The notes beneath the pieces are model-generated. The model had not been told where the DNA came from, searched no databases, and worked only from the letters and a program-made list of their open reading frames with translations. From contig LSCM01000091.1 of NCBI GenBank assembly GCA_001577185.1, forward strand, positions 1-5,942: a stretch of 5,942 nucleotides of DNA, read 5' to 3'. Below are positions 1-5,942 of this stretch, one piece after another. Position numbers and translations under genes: made by a program. How positions within the stretch are numbered: the first letter of the stretch is position 1; each line of letters opens with the position of its first letter. The stretch is from Cloacimonetes bacterium TCS62. Lineage in GTDB: Bacteria > Cloacimonadota > Cloacimonadia > Cloacimonadales > TCS61.

Positions 1-57
1 CTTTATAAAAATTCAGTAAAAAGATTAGATAATTTTTTTGATATAGGTAAAAAATGA
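1..57 (+). CDS. C-terminal end of an upstream gene (partial)
   Basis: Frame 1 is open from the window edge for 18 codons and ends in TGA at 55-57; the other two forward frames hit stops within the first 20 bases. The residues read LYKNSVKRLDNFFDIGKK. The stop overlaps the ATG of the response regulator in an ATGA arrangement, which is typical of coupled genes in an operon and is the main reason to believe this is real coding sequence. The piece is too short to assign a family. A signalling protein is possible, given the response regulator that follows, but nothing in these residues shows it. The frame could also be open by chance in such AT-rich DNA. Confidence 0.5.
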   Translation, partial: LYKNSVKRLDNFFDIGKK

Positions 58-437
58 AGTACAAGATCTTAATCGTTGATGACGAAATTTCTGTTACAAA
101 ATATTTAAAGCAGGAACTTGAAGAAATATGTGAAGATTATTTCGTGATTTGTAAAAATTCAGGTTATGAAGCTCTGAAGATCGTAATGCAAGGTGAAATC
201 GACTTAGTATTAACTGATATTGCAATGCCCGATATGGATGGCTATGAACTATATTCTCGCACTATTGATTACGATGAAAGTTTACCCGTGATCATGATGA
301 CTGGATTCGGATATGACCCCAATCATGCAGTTGTTAAATCTAAGAAACATGGCCTGAAAGATGTGATCTTTAAACCATTTGATATAAACAAGCTAGAACA
401 AAAGATCAGAGATAAAATATCTGAGGATAGAGCTTAA
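54..437 (+). CDS. Single-domain response regulator (receiver domain only, CheY-like)
   Basis: This 127-residue cytoplasmic protein is a complete phosphoreceiver domain and nothing else. The acidic pair D9-D10 (ILIVDDE) binds Mg2+, D55 in LVLTDIAMPDMDGYE is the predicted phosphorylation site, T83 in MMTG is the switch threonine and K107 in FKPFD is the conserved lysine. All catalytic positions are intact. No DNA-binding or enzymatic output domain follows, so it would act by protein-protein contact or as a phosphorelay intermediate, as known for CheY/Spo0F-type regulators. The ATG overlaps the stop of the preceding frame (ATGA) and only a weak AGG-like Shine-Dalgarno sequence (46-48) precedes it, consistent with translational coupling. 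A histidine kinase three genes downstream is a candidate partner, but the gene cut off at the left edge could equally be the partner. Confidence 0.95.
   Translation: MKYKILIVDDEISVTKYLKQELEEICEDYFVICKNSGYEALKIVMQGEIDLVLTDIAMPDMDGYELYSRTIDYDESLPVIMMTGFGYDPNHAVVKSKKHGLKDVIFKPFDINKLEQKIRDKISEDRA
422..427 (+). promoter_or_regulatory. Ribosome binding site for the GTG start of the metallohydrolase
   Basis: TGAGGA lies inside the end of the response regulator gene, 11 bases before the GTG at 439. The spacing is long but acceptable. An out-of-frame ATG at 437-439 overlaps the GTG and is followed at once by TGA, so it cannot be the start. There is no other suitable in-frame start before the signal peptide. 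Confidence 0.45.
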
Positions 438-438
438 T

Positions 439-1389
439 GTGAAGACTAGAATTATTCTTTGTATCCTTTTATTTAGCTTTATTCTAAATGGAAAACATAC
501 AGAACCAAATCATTATTTTTCCGGAAATGTCCATATTTATTCCAAATCTACTAATCAAAAATTAGCTAATAAACTAGCTGCTCAATTACACTCAGATATA
601 ATTCAATTTCAAAAACAGATAGGTTCTTATGACAATAAACCAGTTAAGATCATTATGGCTGAAAGCGCTGATGAATACAGGAAGTGGACGCAAAGATCTT
701 CTGCAATAATTGAATTCAGCCAAGCATTTTATAATAACCAAAATAAATTGATCTATCTAAGAGATCCAGGAGAGTTACGAACTCTTTTAAGAATTAGAAA
801 AATATTGCTTCATGAATACATTCACCACTTTATAAATAATCATATCAAAGATCCACCGCTCTGGTTCCATGAAGGGATGGCGATCTATTTTTCCCATGAT
901 ATGAGTATAAATAGAGAGTTTAATTTTGCAAAAAACTATATTTTGGGGAATTCTGTTCCGTTAGAGCTAATGAAATATAGTTATCCCAAGAATAGGATTG
1001 AATGGGAAAGTTTTTATGCAAAATCTGGTTTAGCTATCAAATATCTATTTACACAAAGAAAAAATTCATTTTATCAATTTTGGGATGAAGTAAAAAAAGA
1101 AGGTAATTTCAATTCAGCGTTCATAAAAAGTTTTTACTTTACTCCAAAGGATTTCTCGGCATTATTTGAAGAGTATGCAAAAAGTCATTTCAGAGCAGAA
1201 ATATTTATGGCTTCTTCCTCACTTATATGGGGATTTATGCCTTTGATTCTCATAATTGCAGTCATTCGAAAAAAAATAAAAACCAAGAAAAAGGAACTGG
1301 AAGTCGAGAAAATGGAAATCGAGGAAAATGCAAAAGAAAATATTCTTGTCAATGAAACAAACAAGAATTCAGAGTCTTTGAATCATTGA
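439..1389 (+). CDS. Membrane-anchored gluzincin-type zinc metallohydrolase (peptidase MA-like)
   Basis: This 316-residue protein carries the HExxH zinc motif at H125-E126-Y-I-H129 (LLHEYIHHF) and a second conserved block WFHEG with E145, the expected third zinc ligand 16 residues after H129. That pairing is the signature of gluzincins such as the peptidase MA-like family. The N terminus has K2 and R4 followed by a hydrophobic stretch to about residue 17, a likely signal peptide without a lipobox. A second hydrophobic segment spans about 256-276 and is followed by RKK and a Lys/Glu-rich tail of about 40 residues. The inferred topology is an exported catalytic domain, one C-terminal anchor and a cytoplasmic tail. 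The start is GTG, one base after the response regulator stop; it is chosen because it gives an intact signal peptide. The substrate is unknown. Peptidase activity is inferred from the motif only. Confidence 0.82.
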   Translation: MKTRIILCILLFSFILNGKHTEPNHYFSGNVHIYSKSTNQKLANKLAAQLHSDIIQFQKQIGSYDNKPVKIIMAESADEYRKWTQRSSAIIEFSQAFYNNQNKLIYLRDPGELRTLLRIRKILLHEYIHHFINNHIKDPPLWFHEGMAIYFSHDMSINREFNFAKNYILGNSVPLELMKYSYPKNRIEWESFYAKSGLAIKYLFTQRKNSFYQFWDEVKKEGNFNSAFIKSFYFTPKDFSALFEEYAKSHFRAEIFMASSSLIWGFMPLILIIAVIRKKIKTKKKELEVEKMEIEENAKENILVNETNKNSESLNH

Positions 1390-1428
1390 GTCTAAAATAT
1401 TATCAAAAGAGATATAAAAAAGGAAAAC

Positions 1429-2205
1429 ATGAAAGAGTTTGATAAACTTATCGAAATTATTGAAAAGTTAAGAGATCCGGAAAATGGTTGCCCCTGGGAT
1501 ATTAAGCAAACACATCAGTCTCTTATTCCGAATTTCATTGAAGAATTATACGAATCTGTAGAAGCTATTGAAAATGAGGATTATCAGCATTTGGCAGAAG
1601 AACTAGGTGATCTTATGTTGCACATTATAATGCAAACTCAAATTTCTAAAGAGGAAGAACACTTCACTATGGAAGAAGTTCTAAAAAAAATAAACGATAA
1701 ATTAATTAGAAGACATCCTCACGTTTTTGGAGATGGTTATGCCAAAGATGCTAAGGGAGTGAAAAAAAATTGGGAGAGAATTAAATTTGAAGAGAAGAGT
1801 CGTTCTCGTAAATCAGCTATCGATGGTATACCAGCTAAAATGCCAGCTTTAATTATTGCTCAAAGAATGCAGGAAAAAGCTGCTTCTATTGGATTCGATT
1901 GGCCCAAGCCACTATCAGCAATCAAAAAAATGCAAGAGGAAATAGAAGAATTTGAAGAAGAATTTCACAAAAAAAATAGGGAAAAGATGCAGGATGAACT
2001 AGGTGATATGTTCTTTTCTATTGTAAATATCGCTAGAAAATTAGAATTTGATGCAGAATCATGCTTAAAGCGCACAATTAAGAAATTTGAAACTCGTTTT
2101 AAAAAGGTAGAAAAACATTTTAAAAATAATAATAAAAATATGCTAAATGCAAATTTGGAGAAACTAGATGAAATCTGGGAAATTGCAAAAAAAAGTGAAG
2201 AGTAG
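1429..2205 (+). CDS. mazG: Nucleoside triphosphate pyrophosphohydrolase MazG
   Basis: MazG hydrolyses NTPs and dNTPs to monophosphates and pyrophosphate; in E. coli it clears aberrant nucleotides and influences ppGpp under starvation. The 258-residue length matches full two-domain MazG. The N-terminal repeat has GCPWDIKQTHQSL (20-32), the E38-E39-x-x-E42 block, EELGDLM (57-63) and RRHPHVFGD (94-102). The C-terminal repeat has the catalytic-type acidic set E170-E171-x-E173 with E190-L-G-D193, then KFETRF (219-224), which aligns with the conserved Lys/Arg region of E. coli MazG. All key metal-binding acids are present. AGGA at 1421-1424 precedes the ATG by 4 bases. A 39-base gap separates it from the metallohydrolase gene; no terminator-like hairpin is visible there. 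Its 3' end overlaps the histidine kinase gene by 38 bases. Confidence 0.96.
   Translation: MKEFDKLIEIIEKLRDPENGCPWDIKQTHQSLIPNFIEELYESVEAIENEDYQHLAEELGDLMLHIIMQTQISKEEEHFTMEEVLKKINDKLIRRHPHVFGDGYAKDAKGVKKNWERIKFEEKSRSRKSAIDGIPAKMPALIIAQRMQEKAASIGFDWPKPLSAIKKMQEEIEEFEEEFHKKNREKMQDELGDMFFSIVNIARKLEFDAESCLKRTIKKFETRFKKVEKHFKNNNKNMLNANLEKLDEIWEIAKKSEE
2155..2160 (+). promoter_or_regulatory. Ribosome binding site deciding the histidine kinase start
   Basis: TTGGAG sits within the end of mazG, 7 bases before the ATG at 2168. The alternative in-frame GTG at 2195, nine codons later, has only a distant GGGA (2177-2180). The ATG at 2168 is therefore preferred even though it makes a 38-base overlap with mazG. 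Confidence 0.55.
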
Positions 2206-3397
2206 AAACAAATTATTAACAATATATTTTGTTATCGGTGGTATGTTTTTAATAACCTTCTTTATTATCTACACAAACATTGTGATCAGAAATATTAAAA
2301 AAGATGTGAGAATTGTACCTGATCTATACTCGAAATTTCTAGGACTACCCTCTGACGTTAATATGGAACATTTTCTTTTTCAATATTTTATGGATGAGAT
2401 CATTCCGGAGATCGACTATCCAATAATATTAGTAGATAGTTTACATAGCCCATTCTCATGGGAAAATCTGGATATTCCAAAAAAAGAATTTGAAAATTTA
2501 GAGCCAGATGATCAGAAAAAATTGTCAGATCTAATGAAAGAGATGAAAGCCGATAATTCAGTCATTCCTTTAAAATTTAGCAAAACAGATGAGAAGATCT
2601 ATAGTTACGTTTACTTTGGTGATTCTGATACATTGAAACAAATTAAACTCATGCCGTATGTAGGTATGGGGCTTATCTTCACATTTATCATTCTGGGAAT
2701 ATATGGTATTGTAAATATTAAAAGAAGTGAAAGGAATATTCTGTGGGTGGGATTAGCAAAAGAAACAGCTCATCAATTTGGTACTCCTCTATCTTCTTTA
2801 GCAGGTTGGCTAAATGTCTTATCCTCAAAATTAGGGAAACAAGCTAAAGATAAAGAAATTCGTGAAATTTTAGATCATATGGACTCTGATCTGGATAGAT
2901 TAAATAAAATCGCTTCCAGATTTGGAAAGGTCGGATCGATCATTAAAAATCAGAAGTGTAATCTACATAATATTATTAAAGAAACAATTGAACATTTTAG
3001 GCTGCAATACCCCATTTCAAAGATATCTATTAGGTTTGAAAGTGAAATAGAAACAAATGAGATAGAATTGGACCCCGACTTGATCAAGTGGACTCTGGAA
3101 AATATTATTAAAAACTCTCTCGATGCAATGCAGATGAAAGAAGGTGTGATCTTGATCAAAGCATTTAATAAGAAACATAAAACTTTTATTCATGTTGGAG
3201 ATCAAGGTGTCGGAATGCCAAAATCTATGTTCAAGAGTATTTTCCATCCTGGAGCTACAAGCAAAAAACGGGGTTGGGGACTTGGTCTAAGCCTTGCAAA
3301 ACGAATTGTTGAAGATTATCATCATGGCAAGATCCAAGTAGTAGAAAGTACCGTTGATAAAGGAACCACAATAGAAATTATGTTACCGGAGGAATAA
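2168..3397 (+). CDS. Two-pass membrane sensor histidine kinase, AHQ-type H-box
   Basis: This 409-residue protein autophosphorylates on histidine in response to a signal and passes phosphate to a response regulator. A basic N terminus (1-15) is followed by membrane segment 1 (about 16-37), an extracytoplasmic region of about 120 residues with no family I recognise, and membrane segment 2 (about 162-183). H202 lies in ETAHQFGTPLSSL, with no room for a HAMP domain between membrane and H-box. The ATPase domain has the N-box ENIIKNSLDAM (N316), G1 box DQGVGMP (345-351), an F-box-like IFHPGATSKK and G2 box GWGLGLS (369-375), so it looks catalytically complete. The usual acid after the phospho-histidine is Gln203; this is common in Bacteroidetes-type kinases. 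The start overlaps mazG by 38 bases, suggesting coupling. The partner is unproven: the receiver protein at 54-437 is the only regulator in view. Confidence 0.94.
   Translation: MKSGKLQKKVKSRNKLLTIYFVIGGMFLITFFIIYTNIVIRNIKKDVRIVPDLYSKFLGLPSDVNMEHFLFQYFMDEIIPEIDYPIILVDSLHSPFSWENLDIPKKEFENLEPDDQKKLSDLMKEMKADNSVIPLKFSKTDEKIYSYVYFGDSDTLKQIKLMPYVGMGLIFTFIILGIYGIVNIKRSERNILWVGLAKETAHQFGTPLSSLAGWLNVLSSKLGKQAKDKEIREILDHMDSDLDRLNKIASRFGKVGSIIKNQKCNLHNIIKETIEHFRLQYPISKISIRFESEIETNEIELDPDLIKWTLENIIKNSLDAMQMKEGVILIKAFNKKHKTFIHVGDQGVGMPKSMFKSIFHPGATSKKRGWGLGLSLAKRIVEDYHHGKIQVVESTVDKGTTIEIMLPEE
3388..3393 (+). promoter_or_regulatory. Strong Shine-Dalgarno sequence for nnr inside the kinase gene
   Basis: GGAGGA overlaps the last codons of the histidine kinase gene and stands 5 bases before the ATG at 3399. 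It is one of the two best ribosome binding sites in the window, and fixes the nnr start one base after the kinase stop. Confidence 0.8.
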
Positions 3398-3398
3398 G

Positions 3399-4916
3399 AT
3401 GAACATTTTATCTCGCCAAGAAATGTATTCAATGGATAAATATACAATTGAAAACTTAGGAATTCCAGGTAAAGAATTAATGGAAAATGCAGGTAGAGGT
3501 TGTGGTGAAATTATCAATAATGAGATTCTTTCAAAAAAAAGTAAAGTTGTGATCTTCTGTGGTACTGGCAACAATGGTGGAGATGGTTTTGTTATTGCAC
3601 GTTATCTTATAAATTGGCAGCATAGAATTAAAATTTACCTGCTTGGTTCTCCTTCCAAAATGAGTCCTGAAACATTAGAAAATTACCAAAAATGTCAAAA
3701 TTTAGATATTACTATCAAACAAATAGATAATGCTGAAGATATTGAGGAATTGTCTTCCTTCTCTCTGATCATCGATGCTATCTTCGGTGTGGGGCTTAAA
3801 GGTACTGTAAAGGGTTGGCAAGCAGAAATAATCAAGAAGATCGAGCAATATAATATACCAAAAGTAGCGATAGATATTGCCAGTGGTGTTGATGCTCAAA
3901 ATGGTGCTGCTGAAATAGCTATTGGTGTAGATCAAACCTTAACGATGGCAGCTTTAAAATATGGACATTTTCTTGGTAAAGGGAGAGAAAAAACTGGAAA
4001 AACTAAAGTTATTGATATTGGAATTCCTAAAATAGTTTTTCAGAAATTTCCACCAAAAGCGCAACTTTCAACTAAATTAAATGTTACCTATCCTCAACGA
4101 TCTCCATTTTCACATAAAGGTGATTTCGGCAAGATAGGTATTATCGCAGGCTCGCCTGGTTTTTCAGGTGCTGCAATAATGGCTTCTCGTGCTGCCTTAC
4201 GAAGCGGAGCAGGTTTGATCACACTTTTTCATCCAAAAGGTATGGAAAATATCTTTGAAAATCAACTGTTGGAAGTTATGACTTTCGCTTATGCTAAGTC
4301 TGAATTCACTTCTGCTGATCCTAAAAAGATGAAGAAAAAACTTCCTAAATTTTTTGCAAAACTGAATAAATTGGATGCAATTCTGATAGGACCTGGTATC
4401 GGAGTTAATGCTCAAGCGAAAAACTTACTAGAGATCATCTTAAAGATCTGGGAAAAACCTTTGGTCATCGACGCTGACGGTTTGAACCTGCTATCTCGAT
4501 CAAAAAATATGCTAGGTTTAGTTAATTCCCAAGTCTTACTGACTCCCCATATTGGAGAATTTGCCCGTTTGCAGCAAAAAAATATTGATAGAATTGAAGC
4601 TGATCCAATCTCTAATCTAGGCGAATTTATTGAAAAATTCGATTGTAATGTCCTCTTGAAAAGTGCAACAACACTGTTTTCGGATGGAGAAAAAATCGTA
4701 TTTGATATTTCAGGAAATAACGGGCTAGCAACTGGTGGCAGTGGTGATGTACTAGCTGGTATCATTATTTCTTTTATTGGACAAAAACTTTCGGTGCAAA
4801 CTGCTGCGGTTTCTGCTTCTTACCTTTTGGGAAAAACTGCTGAAAAATTAACAAAAATACGCAAAACAGCATCTATTATTCCTTCTGATATTATCGAAAA
4901 TATTTTTAAATATTGA
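3399..4916 (+). CDS. nnr: Bifunctional NAD(P)HX epimerase / ADP-dependent NAD(P)HX dehydratase
   Basis: Nnr (YjeF-type) repairs hydrated NADH and NADPH: the N-terminal domain epimerises R- and S-NAD(P)HX, and the C-terminal ribokinase-like domain dehydrates S-NAD(P)HX using ADP. The 505-residue length is that of the full fusion. The epimerase half (about 1-215) has GTGNNGGDG (55-63), DAIFGVGLKG (126-135), AIDIASGVD (157-165) and KVIDIGIP (203-210). The dehydratase half (about 225-505) has HKGDFGKIGIIAGS (239-252), GPGIG (331-335), DADGLNLL (358-365), LTPHIGEFARL (381-391) and GNNGLATGGSGDVLAGI (439-455), with D450 the likely catalytic aspartate. One departure from the usual motif is Ala in place of Pro before SG at about residue 161. 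Both halves look intact. It starts one base after the kinase stop and appears to be the last gene of the operon. Confidence 0.96.
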   Translation: MNILSRQEMYSMDKYTIENLGIPGKELMENAGRGCGEIINNEILSKKSKVVIFCGTGNNGGDGFVIARYLINWQHRIKIYLLGSPSKMSPETLENYQKCQNLDITIKQIDNAEDIEELSSFSLIIDAIFGVGLKGTVKGWQAEIIKKIEQYNIPKVAIDIASGVDAQNGAAEIAIGVDQTLTMAALKYGHFLGKGREKTGKTKVIDIGIPKIVFQKFPPKAQLSTKLNVTYPQRSPFSHKGDFGKIGIIAGSPGFSGAAIMASRAALRSGAGLITLFHPKGMENIFENQLLEVMTFAYAKSEFTSADPKKMKKKLPKFFAKLNKLDAILIGPGIGVNAQAKNLLEIILKIWEKPLVIDADGLNLLSRSKNMLGLVNSQVLLTPHIGEFARLQQKNIDRIEADPISNLGEFIEKFDCNVLLKSATTLFSDGEKIVFDISGNNGLATGGSGDVLAGIIISFIGQKLSVQTAAVSASYLLGKTAEKLTKIRKTASIIPSDIIENIFKY

Positions 4917-4939
4917 CATATAAGATAAATAGATAAATT
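4913..4939 (+). promoter_or_regulatory. Possible sigma-70-like promoter before the lamin-tail gene
   Basis: A perfect TTGACA (4913-4918) overlaps the stop codon of nnr. The best -10 candidate is TAAATT at 4934-4939, with a short 15-base spacer and 4 of 6 matches to TATAAT, so the pair is imperfect. The region also holds a tandem 8-base repeat, AGATAAAT, at 4923-4930 and 4931-4938. In AT-rich DNA such matches arise often, and FCB-group bacteria may use a different promoter consensus. No rho-independent hairpin terminator is visible in the 52-base gap. Confidence 0.25.
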
Positions 4940-4956
4940 TTCTTTCTAATGATCCT

Positions 4957-4964
4957 AAGGGGGG
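4957..4964 (+). promoter_or_regulatory. Ribosome binding site of the lamin-tail gene
   Basis: AAGGGGGG is a purine-rich Shine-Dalgarno-like block ending 4 bases before the ATG at 4969. The run of six G is striking in this AT-rich sequence and supports the chosen start, which also gives an intact signal peptide. Confidence 0.65.
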
Positions 4965-4968
4965 AATC

Positions 4969-5942
4969 ATGAAAAGAACGTTAGTGATATTTTCAATTCT
5001 GATCAATAGTTTCATTATTGCCCAAAACGTTGTAATTAATGAAATTTTATACGATCCCGATGGTAGTGACGGTGGCTACGAATGGATAGAGCTTTACAAT
5101 ACAAGTGGTGAAAGCATCTCACTATCTAATTGGAGTATACAAAAAGCTGGCTCTGAATTCGAACATATCGTAACATTTCCTGATTCTTTTCAGATCAATG
5201 CTCAATCCTATTTTCTGGTAGGAGAAGAATATGTCCCAAATATCGATTTTTCCTGCGAATTATCTTTTCAAAACGGAGGTTCTGCTACTGATGGTATTAG
5301 GCTTGTCTCACCAGATTCTCTTTTCACTGATACCATTCTTTATGATTCTCCCAACTCAAATGGATTACCAGATGATATTTCAAATCCAGGAGAATATTTT
5401 GCACCAGATGTCAATAGCGATAACACACTAGCACGAATAGAAGATGGAATCGATACAAATAATTGTGAAATAGATTTTTTCGAGTGCATAGAACCAACTC
5501 CCGGAAGCTCGAATTTTTATCCAGTAGATCTAGCTATTTTTTATATAGATATTCTTCTTAATGGAGAGGAATACTGGATTGAAACAATGGTTCATAATTT
5601 ATCCACAGAGATTGTGGATAACTCTGAAGCTACACTTGATATTTCCATAAATGGTACATTCTTAGAAACTTATGAACTTCCGGAATTACCAGCTGGAGAT
5701 TCTACCTGTGTTTCCTACAATATTGGGAATTTATCAGAGATTTATAGTACTTTTAGAATTGAAGTTAACTATTCATATGATAATAACTTAGAAAATAATA
5801 TTGCTGCAAATTCTATCCTCATAGACGAATCTCCAATTATTCTTAACGAGCTTATGTTCAATCCTGAAAGTGGTAATCAGGAATGGATTGAATTATTTAA
5901 CAGAGCAGAATGTGGATACTGTGTGGATAACTTCAATATTAC
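4969..5942 (+). CDS. Secreted lamin-tail-domain / CARDB-like protein, 3' end outside the window
   Basis: The frame is open from ATG 4969 to the window edge, 324 codons plus two bases, with no stop. Residues 1-19 form a signal peptide (K2, R3, then a hydrophobic run ending near IIAQ). A first lamin-tail domain spans about 21-182: VVINEILYDPDG, then EWIELYNTS, LSNWSI, SYFLVG, and a closing PTPGSSNF. Residues about 186-286 look like a CARDB-type Ig-like fold, starting VDLAI and ending near the acidic NNLENN. A second lamin-tail domain opens at about 289 with IILNELMFNPESGNQEWIELFN and is cut off. Such domains are common in large extracellular proteins of FCB bacteria, sometimes attached to nucleases, adhesion modules or a C-terminal sorting signal; which applies here cannot be seen. 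The domain assignments are by motif recognition. Confidence 0.88.
   Translation, partial: MKRTLVIFSILINSFIIAQNVVINEILYDPDGSDGGYEWIELYNTSGESISLSNWSIQKAGSEFEHIVTFPDSFQINAQSYFLVGEEYVPNIDFSCELSFQNGGSATDGIRLVSPDSLFTDTILYDSPNSNGLPDDISNPGEYFAPDVNSDNTLARIEDGIDTNNCEIDFFECIEPTPGSSNFYPVDLAIFYIDILLNGEEYWIETMVHNLSTEIVDNSEATLDISINGTFLETYELPELPAGDSTCVSYNIGNLSEIYSTFRIEVNYSYDNNLENNIAANSILIDESPIILNELMFNPESGNQEWIELFNRAECGYCVDNFNI

Noticed and set aside
1390..1428. Possible promoter in the gap before mazG (TAAAAT at 1393-1398)
   Set aside because: There is no -35-like element at a suitable distance, and such AT-rich hexamers are expected by chance here.
2168..2205. Frameshift or fusion between mazG and the kinase
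   Set aside because: MazG ends at its usual length and the kinase has its own start and ribosome site with a complete first membrane helix, so the overlap is an ordinary gene overlap.
1965..2222. An 85-codon reverse-strand reading frame rich in Phe, Ser and Leu
   Set aside because: It is the complement of the Lys/Glu-rich end of MazG; the hydrophobic look comes from reading AAA/GAA codons backwards.
4412..4765. A 117-codon reverse-strand reading frame
   Set aside because: It is antisense to the conserved dehydratase motifs of Nnr, and its translation shows no recognisable family; it is a by-product of the coding frame.
4951..4968. Imperfect inverted repeat GATCC / GGAATC before the lamin-tail gene
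   Set aside because: The arms do not pair without a bulge and the stem would be too short and weak for a terminator or riboswitch; the G run is better explained as the ribosome binding site.
5231..5431. A 66-codon forward reading frame in the last kilobase
   Set aside because: It lies in a different frame inside the open lamin-tail gene, which starts at 4969 with a strong ribosome site and signal peptide and has recognisable domains throughout.

Overview
The window is AT-rich (about one third G+C by eye). Everything that can be supported lies on the + strand, in one compact series of genes; no reverse-strand gene, RNA gene, mobile element or CRISPR array was seen. The histidine kinase H-box has the AHQ-x-GTPL form familiar from Bacteroidetes-type kinases, and the last gene is a secreted lamin-tail protein. 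Together with the low G+C, this suggests an anaerobic or environmental bacterium of the FCB group, for example Cloacimonadota or a relative. That assignment is inference only and no search was possible.

Layout from left to right: the last 18 codons of an upstream gene; a stand-alone receiver-domain response regulator whose ATG overlaps that gene's stop; a membrane-anchored zinc metallohydrolase of the gluzincin type (GTG start, secreted catalytic domain, C-terminal membrane anchor); MazG nucleoside triphosphate pyrophosphohydrolase; a two-pass membrane histidine kinase starting inside the end of mazG; a bifunctional NAD(P)HX epimerase/dehydratase (Nnr); and, after a 52-base gap, the first 324 codons of a secreted lamin-tail/CARDB-like protein that runs off the right edge.

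Junctions among the first six genes are -4, +1, +39, -38 and +1 bases, so they look like one translationally coupled operon. Two encoded enzymes are metabolite 'house-cleaning' enzymes: MazG removes unwanted NTPs and Nnr repairs hydrated NAD(P)H. They are interleaved with the two halves of a possible two-component system and a membrane metallohydrolase facing outward. A link between envelope or stress sensing and metabolite repair is an appealing hypothesis, but it rests only on gene order. The lamin-tail gene has its own strong ribosome binding site and a possible promoter, and may be a separate transcription unit.
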